Assembly: GCF_918797505.1 (NCBI RefSeq)
Contig: NC_092794.1
Location: 66,129,345-66,193,344, forward strand
From: Bemisia tabaci
Lineage: Eukaryota > Arthropoda > Insecta > Hemiptera > Aleyrodidae
Direction of reading: 5' to 3'
DNA length: 64,000 bases
Part shown: positions 42,269 to 54,565 of the stretch, one piece after another
Numbering within the stretch: the stretch's first letter is position 1
Layout: each line of letters begins with the position of its first letter
The notes under the pieces: generated by a model
Databases searched by the model: none
The model's input: the letters and a program-made list of their open reading frames with translations, nothing else
Told to the model about the DNA's origin: nothing
Made by a program: the position numbers and the translations under genes

Positions 42269-42518
42269 CTGCCGTGCTCAGGAAGAACACCGTATGAGAC
42301 TTCACTCGCTGCCGAATTGCCCTTGATAGAATAAGACATTTCGAAGTAACTTGTGAATTATTTTCTTCAAATTTTGCAGAAAATATTATTCGCAATTTGA
42401 AGTGAATTTCTTGAAAATTTTAAAGTAGATTCGTAACTTTCCTCAGAAACTGATATTTTATCGGATGCAATTTGGAAACGTGAAGGGGCTCCTACGACGT
42501 TTGTCCTCAGCAGGGCAG
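42269..42518. mobile_element. 250-bp MITE, GCCGTGCTAAG family, copy 3
   Basis: It starts CTGCCGTGCTCAGGAAGAAC and ends CAGCAGGGCAG. It is diverged inside, and copy 4 starts 5 bp after it. Confidence 0.7.
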
Positions 42519-42522
42519 AGCA

Positions 42523-42775
42523 ATGCCGTGCTAAGGAATAACGCCGTATGAACATTCGAGAGTTGCCAAATTTACTTCAATAAAATGCTTATTTTTGAGG
42601 AGAGGTATGAATATTTTTCCTTGAAATTTTCAGGGACTTTAGGTGAAATTGCGAACAAAATTATCTGAAAAAATAGAAGGAAAATATTCATGAGTTTACC
42701 AGGAAATTCGTGTTTTATCAAAGGACATTTGGCAACGCCTGAAGGTTCATACGGCGTTATTCCTTAGCACGGCGG
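42523..42775. mobile_element. 253-bp MITE, GCCGTGCTAAG family, copy 4
   Basis: ATGCCGTGCTAAGGAATAAC...TTAGCACGGCGG, in tandem with copy 3 and closer to copies 1, 2 and 5 than to its neighbour. Confidence 0.72.
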
Positions 42776-43500
42776 ATCAAGAGAGCGGGCTTCGTGGAGC
42801 TCCTTTTCGCTAACCTACCGATCGGCCATATTTTATCTAAAAGGAACCAATCTGCAAGAACGCATCGATAAAATCGCATATACGAGCGGGGAGACCGACA
42901 GTGGATGCGTCGTTTGGAGTCGTCTCCTGCTAGATGAGCGCCGCGCCGTCCAATTACGGTTCGACTTGCGGTCAAAGGACCGCTCAAATTAAACGTGAAC
43001 GGACGAGCGGGTGGCGACAACTTTACGCTCCATCATTCCTGATTCGATTACGCGCTGACGAAATGTTTTCAAAGGCCCGTCTCGCATTTCGGAGGAGCCA
43101 CAATGGATGCTGCGGCGCGTGTGCGATCCGCACAAGAACTGAGGCGCCATGCGTGGGCACATCATAGGATCATCCGATGAGCCTTTACAAATGATGCCTT
43201 TACAAATGCATGATCTGGACGGAGATGTCCTTTAATCCAGCCGGAAACCTCAGCCAGGACCAGGAGGCCTTTGTGTATGGATAAGGGGACACGCGCCCAA
43301 CTTCAGGTGATTCGTCCTGGAACTGTTTGCGGTCGAGTTGACATTCATTATCGAATTAATTTCGTCCAACATCTTGGCAAGTCTGCGCTACAGTTTCGCA
43401 TAGGTTCGGTTTTCTCACAAATTTTGTCAGTGCACAATCTTGCAACGTCTCAATGCAGATCAGATTTAAAATCTTCTGCCGCAGCATCTTCGATGACGTC
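42776..43500. other. GC-richer island, unassigned
   Basis: CpG-containing sequence stands out from the AT-rich surroundings. Frames on both strands are open for 60-90 codons, but none resembles a family I know. It could be a promoter region or a degraded repeat. Confidence 0.25.
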
Positions 43501-44349
43501 TGTATGTTTTTAGTCCAATTATTTTTAGTAGTGGTTTTTAGTACTGGGATTTTAACCGAAAGTGTTCCTATTTTTTAAGTGGTTTCAAGTGTTTTAAAAT
43601 GAGTAGTAATTTTACGATAATTAAAAATTACCGCGGCAAAGACAGCATCCCATAAGAAGGCTTTAGTATTACGAATTTCGACCTCAAAATTCCAGTATTC
43701 CTCTTAAATTTGGCAATAGCTGATGTGGTTTGGTTCGTTTTTGGTTAACGTGGTCCTTTCCGATCTCTTTTCTTTTAAATGTGTAACTGCATACGCCCTT
43801 TTAGGATAAACCAAGTGAAAACGAATATTATGGTCCTAACAAACTGAAATCACACTTCTTACATAGAATTGATGGCATAAAAACTACATAACGCCGAAGA
43901 ATGATTTAAACTGAATTTTCCGGAGGCAATAGAGCTCATCCAATAGGTTTAATCGATTCCGGATGAATGAGAATTTTTTCGAGACAGTGGGCGCTATCGT
44001 TTTGTTTTATATTACGGACGGATTATTACAGACAGCCTGACAAAATTTCAAGAAGTTTTAGTCAGAAAAGAAGAAGGAGAAGAAGAAGAAGAAAGTAACT
44101 AAATATATCATGAGTTGTAGATTTTTCTGCCATTTTAACCGATACAAATACAATGTCCTCCCAGATTTCAAAGAAGATGAGGGTTTATAGAAACGCATCT
44201 CTCACGAGAACAAGAGTCCTTAGCGAGAACATGTGGCTAATTTTGAGCGTCATTTTCAGCGTGCGAAGCAAATTTTAGATTTCATACATTCCGACAGTGC
44301 GACACAACAGATGATGGGGAGAACAGTCGGAAAAAAAGTTTTCATATAA

Positions 44350-45600
44350 TGGAGAAGTAGAGCGCCCAAGTGCGGGTATACGTACTCTAGCTTCATAACC
44401 TTGCGTTAAAGTCACTCGAATGAATACTTGTACGACCTTGCTCCTGTGGAAATATTGGAGGATAGTTTTAGCTCTCAGAGCATCAGGAGAGGGAGCATTC
44501 AGGTAATGCTCAAGTAAAGTACGCGTGCTCTAGCTTCATAACCTTGCGTCAAAGTCACTGGAATGACTCCTTTTTACAATGTTGCCTCTTTAGGGACGTC
44601 GGAAGAGTTGTAACTATTGGGACGCACAGCTGTCATAGTATCAAGAGAGGGATCGCTCAACTCATACTCTAGCTTCATAACTTTGCGTTAAAGTCACTCA
44701 AATCAAATCTTTTAGACATTGCCTCGGCGGGAACATTGGAGGAGAGATTTAGGTTTTAAAAGTCTTGGCTTGCAGATCACCAAGAGAGGGAACACTCGAG
44801 TATGGATTTATGCTCTAGCTTCATAAACTTGCGTTAAAGTCACTCGAAGTACTATTTACAACGACCTTGCTTCTGCGGAAACATTGGAAGAGAGTTTCAT
44901 CACTGGAAAAAAAATTCGTTCGGATCTAGAGTCCAGACTCTTGAAAACAATGACAAGAAAAAATACTCTTGATTCAATCTGATTTTTGCTCGAATCAAAA
45001 GGAAATCCGCTTAAATTAATGGGCTAGGTTCTTGATTCAAGCGAAATTCCGATTAAATCAAGAGTATTTTTTCTTGTCAATGTTTTCAAGAGTCTGGACT
45101 CTAAATCCAAGCGACTTTATTTTCCAGTGAGCTCTCAGAGCATTAGGAGAGGGAGCACTCAGGTAATGCTCAAGTAATGTACACGTGCTCTAGCTTCATA
45201 ACCTTGCGTCAAAGTCACTGGAATGACTCCTTTTACAATGTTGCCTCTTTAGGGACGTCGGAAGAGATAGAACTTTTAAGAGACTCAGCTGTCAGAGCAT
45301 CAAGAGAGGGAGCACTCAAGTATGGACTCATGCTCTAGCTTCATAACTTTGCGTTGAAGTCACTCGAATTAGACATTGCCTCTGCGGGAACATTGGAGGA
45401 GAGATTCAGCTTTTAAAAGTCTTGGCTCGCAGAGCATCAAAAGAGAGAACACTCAAGTATGGACTTTTGCTCTAGCTTCATAAACTTGCGTTAAAGTCGC
45501 TCGGAGGACTTCGATTTATGACGTTGCCTCTGCGGGAACATCGGAGGCGAGTTTTAGCTTTGATAGTCTTAGCTGTCGGGGCAACAGAATTCGGGCAAAT
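44350..45600. repeat. About 7 tandem units of ~143 bp, interrupted by a MITE
   Basis: The block CTCTAGCTTCATAAC.TTGCG with GTCACTCGAAT begins at about 44385, 44528, 44667, 44813, 45187, 45332 and 45471, each followed by ACATTGGAGGAGAG and AGAGCATCA.GAGAGGGA. Unit lengths vary, so they are diverged and not a fresh array. Confidence 0.88.
44901..45129. mobile_element. 229-bp foldback MITE, CACTGGAAAA family, copy 2
   Basis: CACTGGAAAAAAAATTCG...TTATTTTCCAGTG splits one unit of the 143-bp array between GAGAGTTTCAT and AGCTCTCAG. It is therefore younger than the array. Confidence 0.82.
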
Positions 45601-45764
45601 ATACATAGGACGTACGTCACATTCTGAACACATCTAAATCTTAATGATCCCACCAGTGCTCCTATTCCATGTTCGTCAAAAGTTCCGGGATTCGGAAATT
45701 TTTTGTTCCACTATCTCCCACTGTATGGCCGTCAAAAGTTTCGGGATTCTTTTCAGATTTCTTC

Positions 45765-46208
45765 CAAAGTTCTGAGAAAGTTCCGAAAAATGCAAAAGAT
45801 CCGGAACAATTTGGGAAATTCAAAAGTTCCGGGAAAAATTGAGTAAAATCTTAAAAGTTTCGGAATTCGGAACCAGTTCCAGGAAATGGGAGCTCTGGAT
45901 TCGACAATACATATCACCTGAGAAAGTTCCGAAAAATGCAAAAGATCCGGAATAATTTGGGAAATTCAAAAGTTCCGGGAAAATTGAGAAAATTTTCAAA
46001 AGTTTCGAAATCTGAAACTAGTTCCAGGAAATGGGAGCTCTGGATTCGACAATACATATCACCTGAGAAAGTTCCGGAAAATGAAAAAGATCCGGAACAA
46101 TTTGGGAAATTCAAAAGTTCCGGAAAAAATTGAGAAAATTCTCAAAAGTTTCGAAATTTGAAACTAGTTCGAGGAAATGAGAGCTCTGGATTCGACAATA
46201 CATATCAC
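45765..46208. repeat. 146-bp tandem repeat, three units
   Basis: CTGAGAAAGTTCC at 45772, 45918 and 46064 marks a 146-bp period. Units contain AAAAGATCCGGAA, AAAAGTTCCGG and GGAAATGGGAGCTCTGGATT. The related GGAACTTTTG motif recurs at 48208-48420 and 61660-62150. Confidence 0.85.
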
Positions 46209-46538
46209 CGGTCCTAAACACACATATTTTTTCAAAACTCAATTTAGATACGGCTCATTTGCTAAACGCTATCCAGCTATCGAGATTTATACGCACTGCT
46301 TTTACCGACGATAACAATCCGTGCTGAAAACACCCGAAAACAATCCCATTTTCCGGAAACGGATCAGGACCTCGAGAATGCGGACGGAGCCGTTTCAGCA
46401 GGGCATTGTTTTGAGCAGTGATCATGTCAGCTCGGAAGACGGAAAGTTACTACGGGGACCAAGTTGAGGAGATAAGTATCTGGGAACTGGAAAGCCAAGT
46501 AGATTAACATGTTATTAGCCGAGTGAAAAAGAACTTAC

Positions 46539-46662
46539 ATTGTTCCTGCAAGGGACTCCGAGCTTGTGCACCGGATAAAGGCATGCAAAACGTAAACGCT
46601 CCGATTCCGATAAACGGAGATGCCCGGTTGCCAGATTTCCGTCCGTGCTCCCTTCGTTTCCT
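46539..46662 (-). other. Possible alternative first exon or promoter-side exon of SOWAH
   Basis: A CpG-richer patch on the minus strand ends at a strong donor AAT|GTAAGTTC (46539/46538). The frame that would join in phase 0 to the ankyrin exon at 36679 is open for about 45 codons (ending YPVHKLGVPCRNN) but has no ATG of its own and no convincing acceptor. It may be a 5'UTR exon or nothing. Confidence 0.22.
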
Positions 46663-47045
46663 CTAGAGTAGTTTCCTCATGGAACTTTCAAAACCGTCAC
46701 GCACTCACGCCATCTCGCGGCAGAATCATGCATCACATCATCTCCGGCAAGGAGTGTATTGCCGTGTTTACTCAAAGCATAAGCTAAGGTGTATTTATTT
46801 AGTTTTGAGACCAATTTTGCGCATTACATACGTGGAAAAATCTTTTGGACTTGAAACGTCTCTACAGCAAGCTGGTAGTAAGTGAAGCAGGCGATGAACG
46901 TCAAAGATTAACAACAACTATCCGTTCTTATTCACTTCCATCTAGGGATGCCACCATTTTTTTATATCCTAGGGGTCTCCATGATAATCCAAGCGCCTGG
47001 TAGCTAAAAATGAGCCTACCTGGAATTTCGGGTACACAGCGATTT

Positions 47046-47660
47046 TTTTGGTTTATTTTGTGTTTTTCGGGTCACTGAATCCGAATCTGAAGTTTCCTAC
47101 CGCGTATCTGGTGAGCATTTTGCGCCATTTTGAAAAAATGGCCTAAAAAGGCCTTTTTTGCGGTTTTTTTAATACAGCGGCTACGCATGAAGAAAGTTCC
47201 GGATTTAGTTAATGTTTTGAATAGCTGACATAATTTGGAAGAAAATGGATACATTTGCTAGGTTTGCTTAAAAATTGAGGAAGATACAGCATCGTGAACA
47301 TCGCACCCATTCACGTTTTCGCGGCGCACCCGTCAACGCGCGATCCGGCTCGTCGCGGTCAGCCAAGTTCCGAAGCGCTCCAAAGTTCCGAGATTCCTCA
47401 CTTTTTTAACAAACCTAGCATATTCATATACCATTTTCTTCCAAATTATGTCAGCTATTCAAAACATTAACTAAATCCGGGACTTTTTCTCATGCGTAGC
47501 CGCTATATAAAAAAAAACGTAAAAAAGGCCTTTTTAGGCTATTTTTTCAAAAAGGCGGAAAATGCTCACCAGATACGCGGTAGGAAACTTCAGATTCGGA
47601 TTCAGCGACCCAAAAAATATAAAGTAAGCCAAAAAAATCGCTGTGTGTCCAAAATTCCAG
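47046..47660. repeat. Long foldback, ~220-bp arms
   Basis: TCCGAATCTGAAGTTTCCTA at 47079 and its complement near 47578, and AACATTAACTAAATCCGG with its complement, define arms about 220 bp long around a ~130-bp centre at 47280-47405. Confidence 0.65.
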
Positions 47661-47942
47661 GTAAACTTACCAGGCGCCTGGACTATGAGCCCCAATAGCC
47701 AAACTATCCCTAATGAATGTACTTTAGATAGGACAACCTTCGATGCGCTGTACGGAGCAAAGCGCAAGCTCATAGCAAATGTTGCCATTTATCACGTGAA
47801 CTGGTTCTGCTTGAAATTTTTCCTCCGTTAAAATTGAAGAATTCTTCACAAAAATGACAACGATGCTTTTGATCGGACCCCGGACGAAGACACGAGACCA
47901 CCGGGCCAGCGCAGCGCGGCGACAACGGCATCTGATCTTCGT

Positions 47943-48107
47943 CAGTGGCGTGGAGTGAATTGCGATGCATCGATGGTTCTGCCATTTAAAGCTATGGTAA
48001 AGAATCGATTAGTAAGGTGTTCGCTGCGAACACCCTGTTTATCGATCCTTTTTCATAGGTTTAAATGGCATAACAATCGATTTATCGCAAAGCACGCCAC
48101 GCCACTG
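47943..48107. mobile_element. 165-bp hAT MITE, CAGTGGCGTGGCGTG family, copy 3
   Basis: The ends CAGTGGCGTGGAGTG and CACGCCACGCCACTG are flanked by a perfect 8-bp ATCTTCGT (47935-47942, 48108-48115). Confidence 0.9.
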
Positions 48108-48674
48108 ATCTTCGTACGTCACGGGTAGAATCCAAGATTCCGGGTTGGCTGTCCTATCGCATTGCCTCCATATTGCCGTTGATTCTAGCCGTAATGCAGT
48201 GCTTCCATTTTCCGGAACTTTTGAGATTTTCCTGAATTTTTCCCGGAACTTTTGAAATTCTCGAAAAGTTCCGGATCTTTTGCATTTTTCGGAACTTTCT
48301 CGGGACATTTCAAAAAATCTAAAAGGAGTCGTGGAACTTTCGAAGATCATGGGGTGGGAGAAATTGGAACAAAAAAGTTCCAAAACCCGGAATTTTTGAC
48401 GGTCACGGAGAGGGAGCACCGCCGCAATGTCCAATTCGCCTCCTTGCTTGAGAGAAGCACAGCAACGATCAAGAGTAGGCTTTCGGAGGAAGTGACTGGA
48501 TTGATTAATGAACTGATACAGAAAGAAGACAAAAGGAGAATGGCGCGATCCTATTGGTTAAATCAGGTGGTCCCTATAGACTAAGGGGAAAATTAAGAGG
48601 TCTCTCGTGGGTTACCATTAGTTAGTCTATTACTTACTTCCTTCGCCAATGGCAAGCGCCCACTGCCACCATTA

Positions 48675-48978
48675 GACAGAGTTGCCACAGAATTTAAAAA
48701 AATAAATTTCCCTGATATTTCCCTAATTTCCCTGACACATTTTGGTAAAATTCCCTGACAAATGAAGTTATGCCGAATGATTAAAAATACATAATTTGAA
48801 ATACTTTCCAGGCTATGACTTGTTTTCCGAAACGCTAAGTTCATTTTAGAAATCGACCAAAGGTGGCTCAGTAACTTTTCACTGACACTTTCGTCATTTT
48901 CCCCGACATTTCCAGGTTTTCCCTTCCTCTTCAAAATTCCTTGACATTATCTGGTTTTCCCAAACTGTGGTAACCCTG
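48675..48978. mobile_element. TTCCCTGACATTTCC repeat, copy 2 (nested)
   Basis: It begins near CAGAGTTGCCACAG and ends CTGTGGTAACCCTG; ATTA occurs on both sides. It splits a repeat whose uninterrupted relative is at 13915-14170. Confidence 0.7.
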
Positions 48979-51719
48979 ATTATAGGATCGTTCCAGTTTC
49001 TCTCTATCTAAAGCTTTGTCCATCAGTTTCAATAATCAGCCATCAATAATGGGCCTTGAGCCAAGTTTCTCCATCGGTTGCATTCCCCGAGTTCTACCTC
49101 GCTGGGACCAGACTATAGACATTTCAGTTAGTGGAGGGTGCGAGGGCTTTTCGTAGCACCCTGTGTATTAAGGCAAATGGATTACAAATAGCGGACAAAC
49201 AATACCGAAGTGCATGCGCTTATCTAATCCCAAGCCTGGAAATTCAAAACAATTAACCAATCTCGTCGGGACTTCGTGAGCAGAAGCCGCCGCGGTATTT
49301 CATCGGTTGCCAAATGTACACTTCACTTATTTTAATCGATAGAAAAAAATGTGCACCCTACTGGCTGCTGATTCTCCTTTTGTGCAAACATTGCTGAGTA
49401 TGAGAGAAATCTGATAATGGAGATCCTACGAGACTCGGTGATTAACGATTCAACAAGCCATTCCTTGAGATTTTGCAAGAAACCCGATGATTTACTGTTT
49501 GTGTCTAGAATCAACCCCGCGGTCGTAGAAAGCTCTCAAAGTTGAGATCATACAGCCGGTGCAATACGCGATTTTGTAAGGAGTCGCCCTCATGTTCCGT
49601 TGAATTCTCGGTGAAAAAAAAAAAAAAAAAACCATAAACCCTAGCAGGGTTTAGTTCTCATGACTGATTGTGAGCTGGAAATTATCTATATGACAGTCGG
49701 AATTCCAAGCAAAGTGGCAACCTTGCTTGGTCAGTTAACCAGGGCTTTTCATTTTCAATTCTCTCCTTCATTTTAACGGCAAATAGGGACCCCAAAACAT
49801 TTTTACCAGGGTTTTCTCTTACTTATTACGCAGGAAGTAATAATATTTGATAGGGCTAAGCGATCCTTTCCTTTCAGTTTTTGGATTAAAAGTCCGATTA
49901 AACTTACTATATGCGGTCACACAATCAGGGCAATTGGTCATGTTGCCAGATAGCATAGGGTTTGCTCCTCTACTGTTCCTTTGTAAAAATGCGGGGGGAA
50001 AAGAAAAAGAACAACACAAACAAGAGGATAGGTAAAGGCGATTCAAGTAAAGAAAAAAACATAAAAGAAGCTTGAATACTCACATACTGATGAATGAAAA
50101 GGTCCAGCACCCAATCACATGAAAAAAAGAAAAAAGGAAAAAATCGTTAGCAAAATAAAAATCGTTAGTGACGAATTTATAGATGATCACAGTGCATGTG
50201 CACATGAAATCAGGAATGGGTATTTTGTCGCACAGTGATAGCAAATATACAAAATTGTATTTTCAGCTATAAACAAGCGGAGATGAGGGAGGAAATAAAA
50301 TAGAGAAGGCTCTCCGCTCTAGCTGCGATGCTTTAATACAAGATTTTCCCCATACAGTTAGCTTGAAACTAAAGAAACGAATTAAACAATTCTTCTTTAC
50401 TCATTGTTTTTTCTCGCACTAAGAACAATCAAATGAATTTTAAAAACAGAGAGAAAAAATTCGTTAGTAATTTCTAATTGCCAGAAAGTGTTTCTATATA
50501 ATTTCAAATTGTCGCTGAGGAAAATACTAATCACGCCAAGATATTAATAAAATTGATCACAACAAGAAAGTTTCGAGAACGAATGATTGTTAATCTTGAT
50601 AAATTTTTCCTGGTTATCATCCAGCGAAACAATCTCCTTGCGACAAGTAATTTATCGCTGTCACAATTATTTTATTCGGCATAATATACGGTCTCCTTGA
50701 CGCAACGAGTGAAAGACGAGTGTTTTCTTGGCACAGCAAGAAGCTGCTAGTATATCGGTTATCTTTGTTGAGATGTATACGATTTTTTTCATAGCGTGAG
50801 CCTGATAAGTTTTTCGCTCCTGGCTCCTACGAAAAAAAGCTGAAACTTTCCTAGTGACTTCAAGAATTCAAATAATATTCTGAATCAAATCAGTAGTTAC
50901 ATGCTAGCGATATGCTAGCCCGTTTTCCCCATCTTGCGCGTAAGAATTTTTCCGGGACAACCCCCTCCTGTTTCCAACCTAGATCGAAAATTTTCTCGAC
51001 TGCGTTCGTACTAATGCTAATGCACCTTTGATAATATTGTTTTCGCATAGTCCAACTTCTGATCAGATTTCTTCGTTGCGGCGAACATGCCTCTACAGAG
51101 ATAAAACATCCTTTTTTAAATTTATACGATATAGGAGTTGTCCTCAGGGTGTTAAACACGAATATGCGGCACATTCTTAAGACAATATGAGAGGGGGGGG
51201 GGAGAGGAGGGGAGGATCCTGACTGGGATAACAATGTGATTAAGACGCAAAGGCAAAGGAGCTGTGCATGCGGAGTGCGCAGTGCAGGATCATTACGCGA
51301 GATAACCTATCTCGATTTGACGCATTTCTAACCAAACGACAACCCTGGCATTCTGCTTCACTGCTGCCGTTTTACACAATAAAACAAAAGAACATGGATA
51401 AAAAATAAATAAAATAAACATATTTTCCAGCATAAGTATATTGAAACGTAATCGTTGGCTTATGCTTGCATGTTATGTATATAATTCTGTTGAGATCCGT
51501 TTCTGGATATGAAAGTGTTAAGGGGTTCTCCGAGTATTAACGTAAAGAAGGTGAGGGGGTCAGAGTTTGGCTTGCGGGGTATAATAAGTGTGAAAGAGGG
51601 TTTGGGCCAGTCTTCCACTATTTTCAAGCCTTTTTTTAAAATTTTTTTCGGATAAATTGGGGAGGAGGGGAGTCAGGTTACTCTTACGTTATTCAAAAGA
51701 AGGGCTGATATTGGGATGT

Positions 51720-52062
51720 GTCAGAAATTCCCTGACTTTTCCCCCGAATTCCCTAACTTTCCCTGTTCATCCGAAATTCCCTCACTTTCCCGGTTTTCTA
51801 GACCGTCGGATTTTTCTCACCGAATTGGAAATTCCCTGACATTTCCTTGATTTCCCTGACATATTTTTGGGAAATTCTCTGACAGTTGAAGATGTGATAG
51901 ATGGTTAAGGAGACATAATTGAAAACAGGTTCAGGGAAAATGTGTTGTTCGAAACCCCAAACCCATTCTAGAAAGCAAATAAAGGTGATTTAACAAATTT
52001 TCTCTGACATTTTCGTCATTTTTCCTGACATTCCCCGGTATTCCCTGACTGTGGCAACCCTG
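51720..52062. mobile_element. TTCCCTGACATTTCC repeat, copy 3
   Basis: Repeated AATTCCCTGACTTTCC-like units end in CTGTGGCAACCCTG; the left end is indistinct. Confidence 0.6.
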
Positions 52063-52380
52063 ATTATTGTTATTCAAGCGAAAAGGCCTGGATACACGCT
52101 CAAATTTCCGTCAAATTCCGATTAAAATGATGACAAAAATGGCGGTTGAAAGTTATCAAAATTGTTATCTAAAATTGATTAAAACAGCGTGTTGATTGGA
52201 ATAAGCATGAAATAAGCACGGCTGTGTGGAAATCAAAAGACGGATGAGACTCACAGTTCCATGATCTACCATCAAATTTTTGCAGGCTGCAAAGAATCGA
52301 TGGTAGATGATACGCACCAGTCACCATTGGATCGGAAATTGATGGAAATTCGAGCGTGTATCCAAGCCTCAAGGATCAGA

Positions 52381-53271
52381 AATGGAGATGTTGCATGTGT
52401 GAGGGATTTACGATTTAACCATTGTTTCTTATGTAAAAGTTTGCGAGAAACACGACGGTGCCACTGGTTTTCTCTGAAATCATCTCCCAAGCTCAAAAAA
52501 AGCTCTCAAGTTGATGCCAAAATGGAGGGGATATCCCACCCTACCCTGAGAGTCCACCTCTACATCAAAACAAACTCTCCATGCAAAGATAGGGAGCAAA
52601 TACAGTAGCAGGGCTGCCACTTTATTTGGGGACTCCAAAACTGAAAACACGGCAACCCTGCTAATGTATTTGCTCCCTATCTTTGCATGAAGAGTTTGTT
52701 TTGATGTAGAGGTGGACTCTCAGGGTAGGGTGGGATATATTCTCCATTTTGGCCTCAACTTGAGAGCTTTTTTTGAGCTTGGGAGATGATTTCAGAGAAA
52801 ACCAGTGGCACCATCGTGTTTCTCTCGAACTGTTACATCAGGCCCTGTCCACACGAGCGCAGTTCGCGAACTTATTCCTCGAACTTGCTCAGTTCCCAGA
52901 ACTTATTCCTTGGAACGAGGCATGCTGTCCACACGAGTTCGCTCGAACTGAAATTGGAACTTCAATAAAACTATAAAATTATTGCAAAATAATAGATTAA
53001 TACGACCGCCAAAGTAACAAAGATAAATGTCAAGATATGTAAAGGACGTAAAAAACAAAAACAAGCAAATTCACATCAAAAGAAACATACATATGTAGAA
53101 GCTCGGAGTACGGGGGAAGTTCCGGGTTTTGGAGAAATAAGTTTTAGCTCAGCTAAAAACTTGTTCCGGGAACAAGTTCCTCGAACTGAGTTCCGCGAAC
53201 TGCGCTCGTGTGGACAAGGCCTAAGATTCAATAGTCAAATCGCAAATCCCTCACACATGCAACATCTCCAT
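52381..53271. mobile_element. Long palindromic element carrying a nested PIF-like MITE
   Basis: Arms of about 250 bp (52381-52620 and 52640-52840 plus 53222-53271) share AATGGAGATGTTGCATGTGT, CTTGGGAGATGATTTCAGAG and TTTGCTCCCTATCTTTGCAT around a centre near 52630. The right arm is split at 52841-53221. Confidence 0.8.
52841..53221. mobile_element. 381-bp PIF/Harbinger-like MITE
   Basis: The ends GGCCCTGTCCACACGAGCGC and GCGCTCGTGTGGACAAGGCC are flanked by TCA and TAA where the intact arm has TAA. GG(C/G)CC-type ends with a TWA target are usual for PIF/Harbinger. Confidence 0.8.
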
Positions 53272-53699
53272 TGAGCATCGTATGGAATGAGGGACTCGGC
53301 GTGGGAGACAATAATTAGTTGGCTGTCGCGAGCCGTTGCTGGTGGATAAAGAGGGTGCGAACGAACACGAACGGTAGTCGGCCACCTATCCACCGGCCGG
53401 GGCCTCCCGTTGACCCCTCGCTAACCCCCTCGATGCCTCTGGCTCTCGTCTTCCGAGTTGAGCGATGCCTCCGCGAGACGGGGCCCCCAATTAATCAAGA
53501 CGGGGCAGGTGTCATATCTAATGAGCCCTGTCCAGCCTTCGCAGGTGTCGCGGGATCATCGTCAGCTCGCCAGTGTGTCAGATTTCGCGAGAGAGTCAAT
53601 TTACAAGTCCAAATTCGAGTTTATATTTCAATTCGTAACAAGTCGCAGTTAAAAAAAAAAGAAAGAAAAGAAAGAAAGAAAAAAAAAAAACCCGACATA

Positions 53700-54345
53700 G
53701 ACTGATTTAGTGACTACGTCATTCGATATAGTATCGAATTCTTGGTTCAAACCAACGAACATAACCTGATGTACGAATTCTCCATGAGTTAATTGCAGAG
53801 ACAAGAGACCCTCCTCCACTGGCCTCTTCGCGACAGGTGGAAGCTTTTACTTTCGGGGATTCAACACTTCCATATGGACAATTATAAGGAAGCAACAGTC
53901 ATCACTCTTTTTTCGGCTGTTGACCTACCTACATGGTGGATGATGAGCCTCGGGTGACGTCATGAGCCAAACGAGTTTCCCTAACTACAGCTTGTTTTGG
54001 CTTGTTTGCAAAACGAAACTGCCAACACGTTGTTAAACATCAACCATGTAGGTAAGTCGACAGTTTTATGTTGATGTCCTGAACGAAAGTAAAAGCCTCC
54101 ACAATAGCCGAAATACGAGGGTCTCTTGTCTCTGGTTAATTGTATTAATTTATTAAATTGTAAACATTGACCGGTCATAAGTCAGTTGAAGACTTATTAA
54201 ACACGAGAAATTTCGATCGTAAGAAATACTAGGACGCACTCTACCACCATGGCGCAAAGGGCGCGAATCAGAAACAAAGATCTGTGTTTGTTTACGTTTG
54301 AACCAAGGGTTCGATATTACATCGAATGACGTCACTAAATCAGTC
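53700..54345. mobile_element. 646-bp foldback element
   Basis: GACTGATTTAGTGAC.TACGTCATTCG and the matching CGAATGACGTCACTAAATC close the element, with inner CAACATGTAGGTAAGTCGAC-type pairs near 53920 and 54050. CATA/CATT flanks are a possible 4-bp target. Confidence 0.75.
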
Positions 54346-54565
54346 CATTTGGACGTATTTCTGCTGAACGGAATTAAGCGCCAATTTCAGTTCCTTTTGA
54401 GGATTTTCGAGTCCCGTACAGCGCGTTCTGTCAAACGGAACTGAGCGCCATAGAAAAGCATTGTGAGCATAGAATGGAATGAGCTCATAGTCCGACTGCG
54501 TTCACCAGTCCAACCCGCATTCTCCTCCCCCCCCCCCCCCATGCCGCTTAGTTCCGCTAAGCAGA

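Larger units (their letters stand above)
36680..46538. other. Region upstream of the first SOWAH exon seen, no confident exon
   Basis: It holds MITEs, a 143-bp array, a SINE and long ordinary stretches (41.0-41.4, 43.5-44.3 kb). A GC-richer patch at 42780-43500 could be promoter or UTR, but I cannot support an exon in it. Confidence 0.5.
46663..52380. other. Mostly unassigned intergenic or upstream-intron sequence
   Basis: It contains the elements listed separately. An imperfect long inverted repeat links 47046-47265 with 47405-47620 (shared CAAATTATGTCAGCTATTCA block), around a GC-richer centre. 49.0-51.7 kb shows no recognisable gene. Confidence 0.5.

Noticed and set aside
48039..48584. 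110-131-codon overlapping ORFs on both strands
   Set aside because: They run through a hAT MITE and the GGAACTTTTG repeat; no conserved protein features.
50062..50095. Minus-strand peptide DWVLDLFIHQY ending at a GTGAGT donor
   Set aside because: It looks exon-like, but no AG acceptor precedes it and no partner exon was found.
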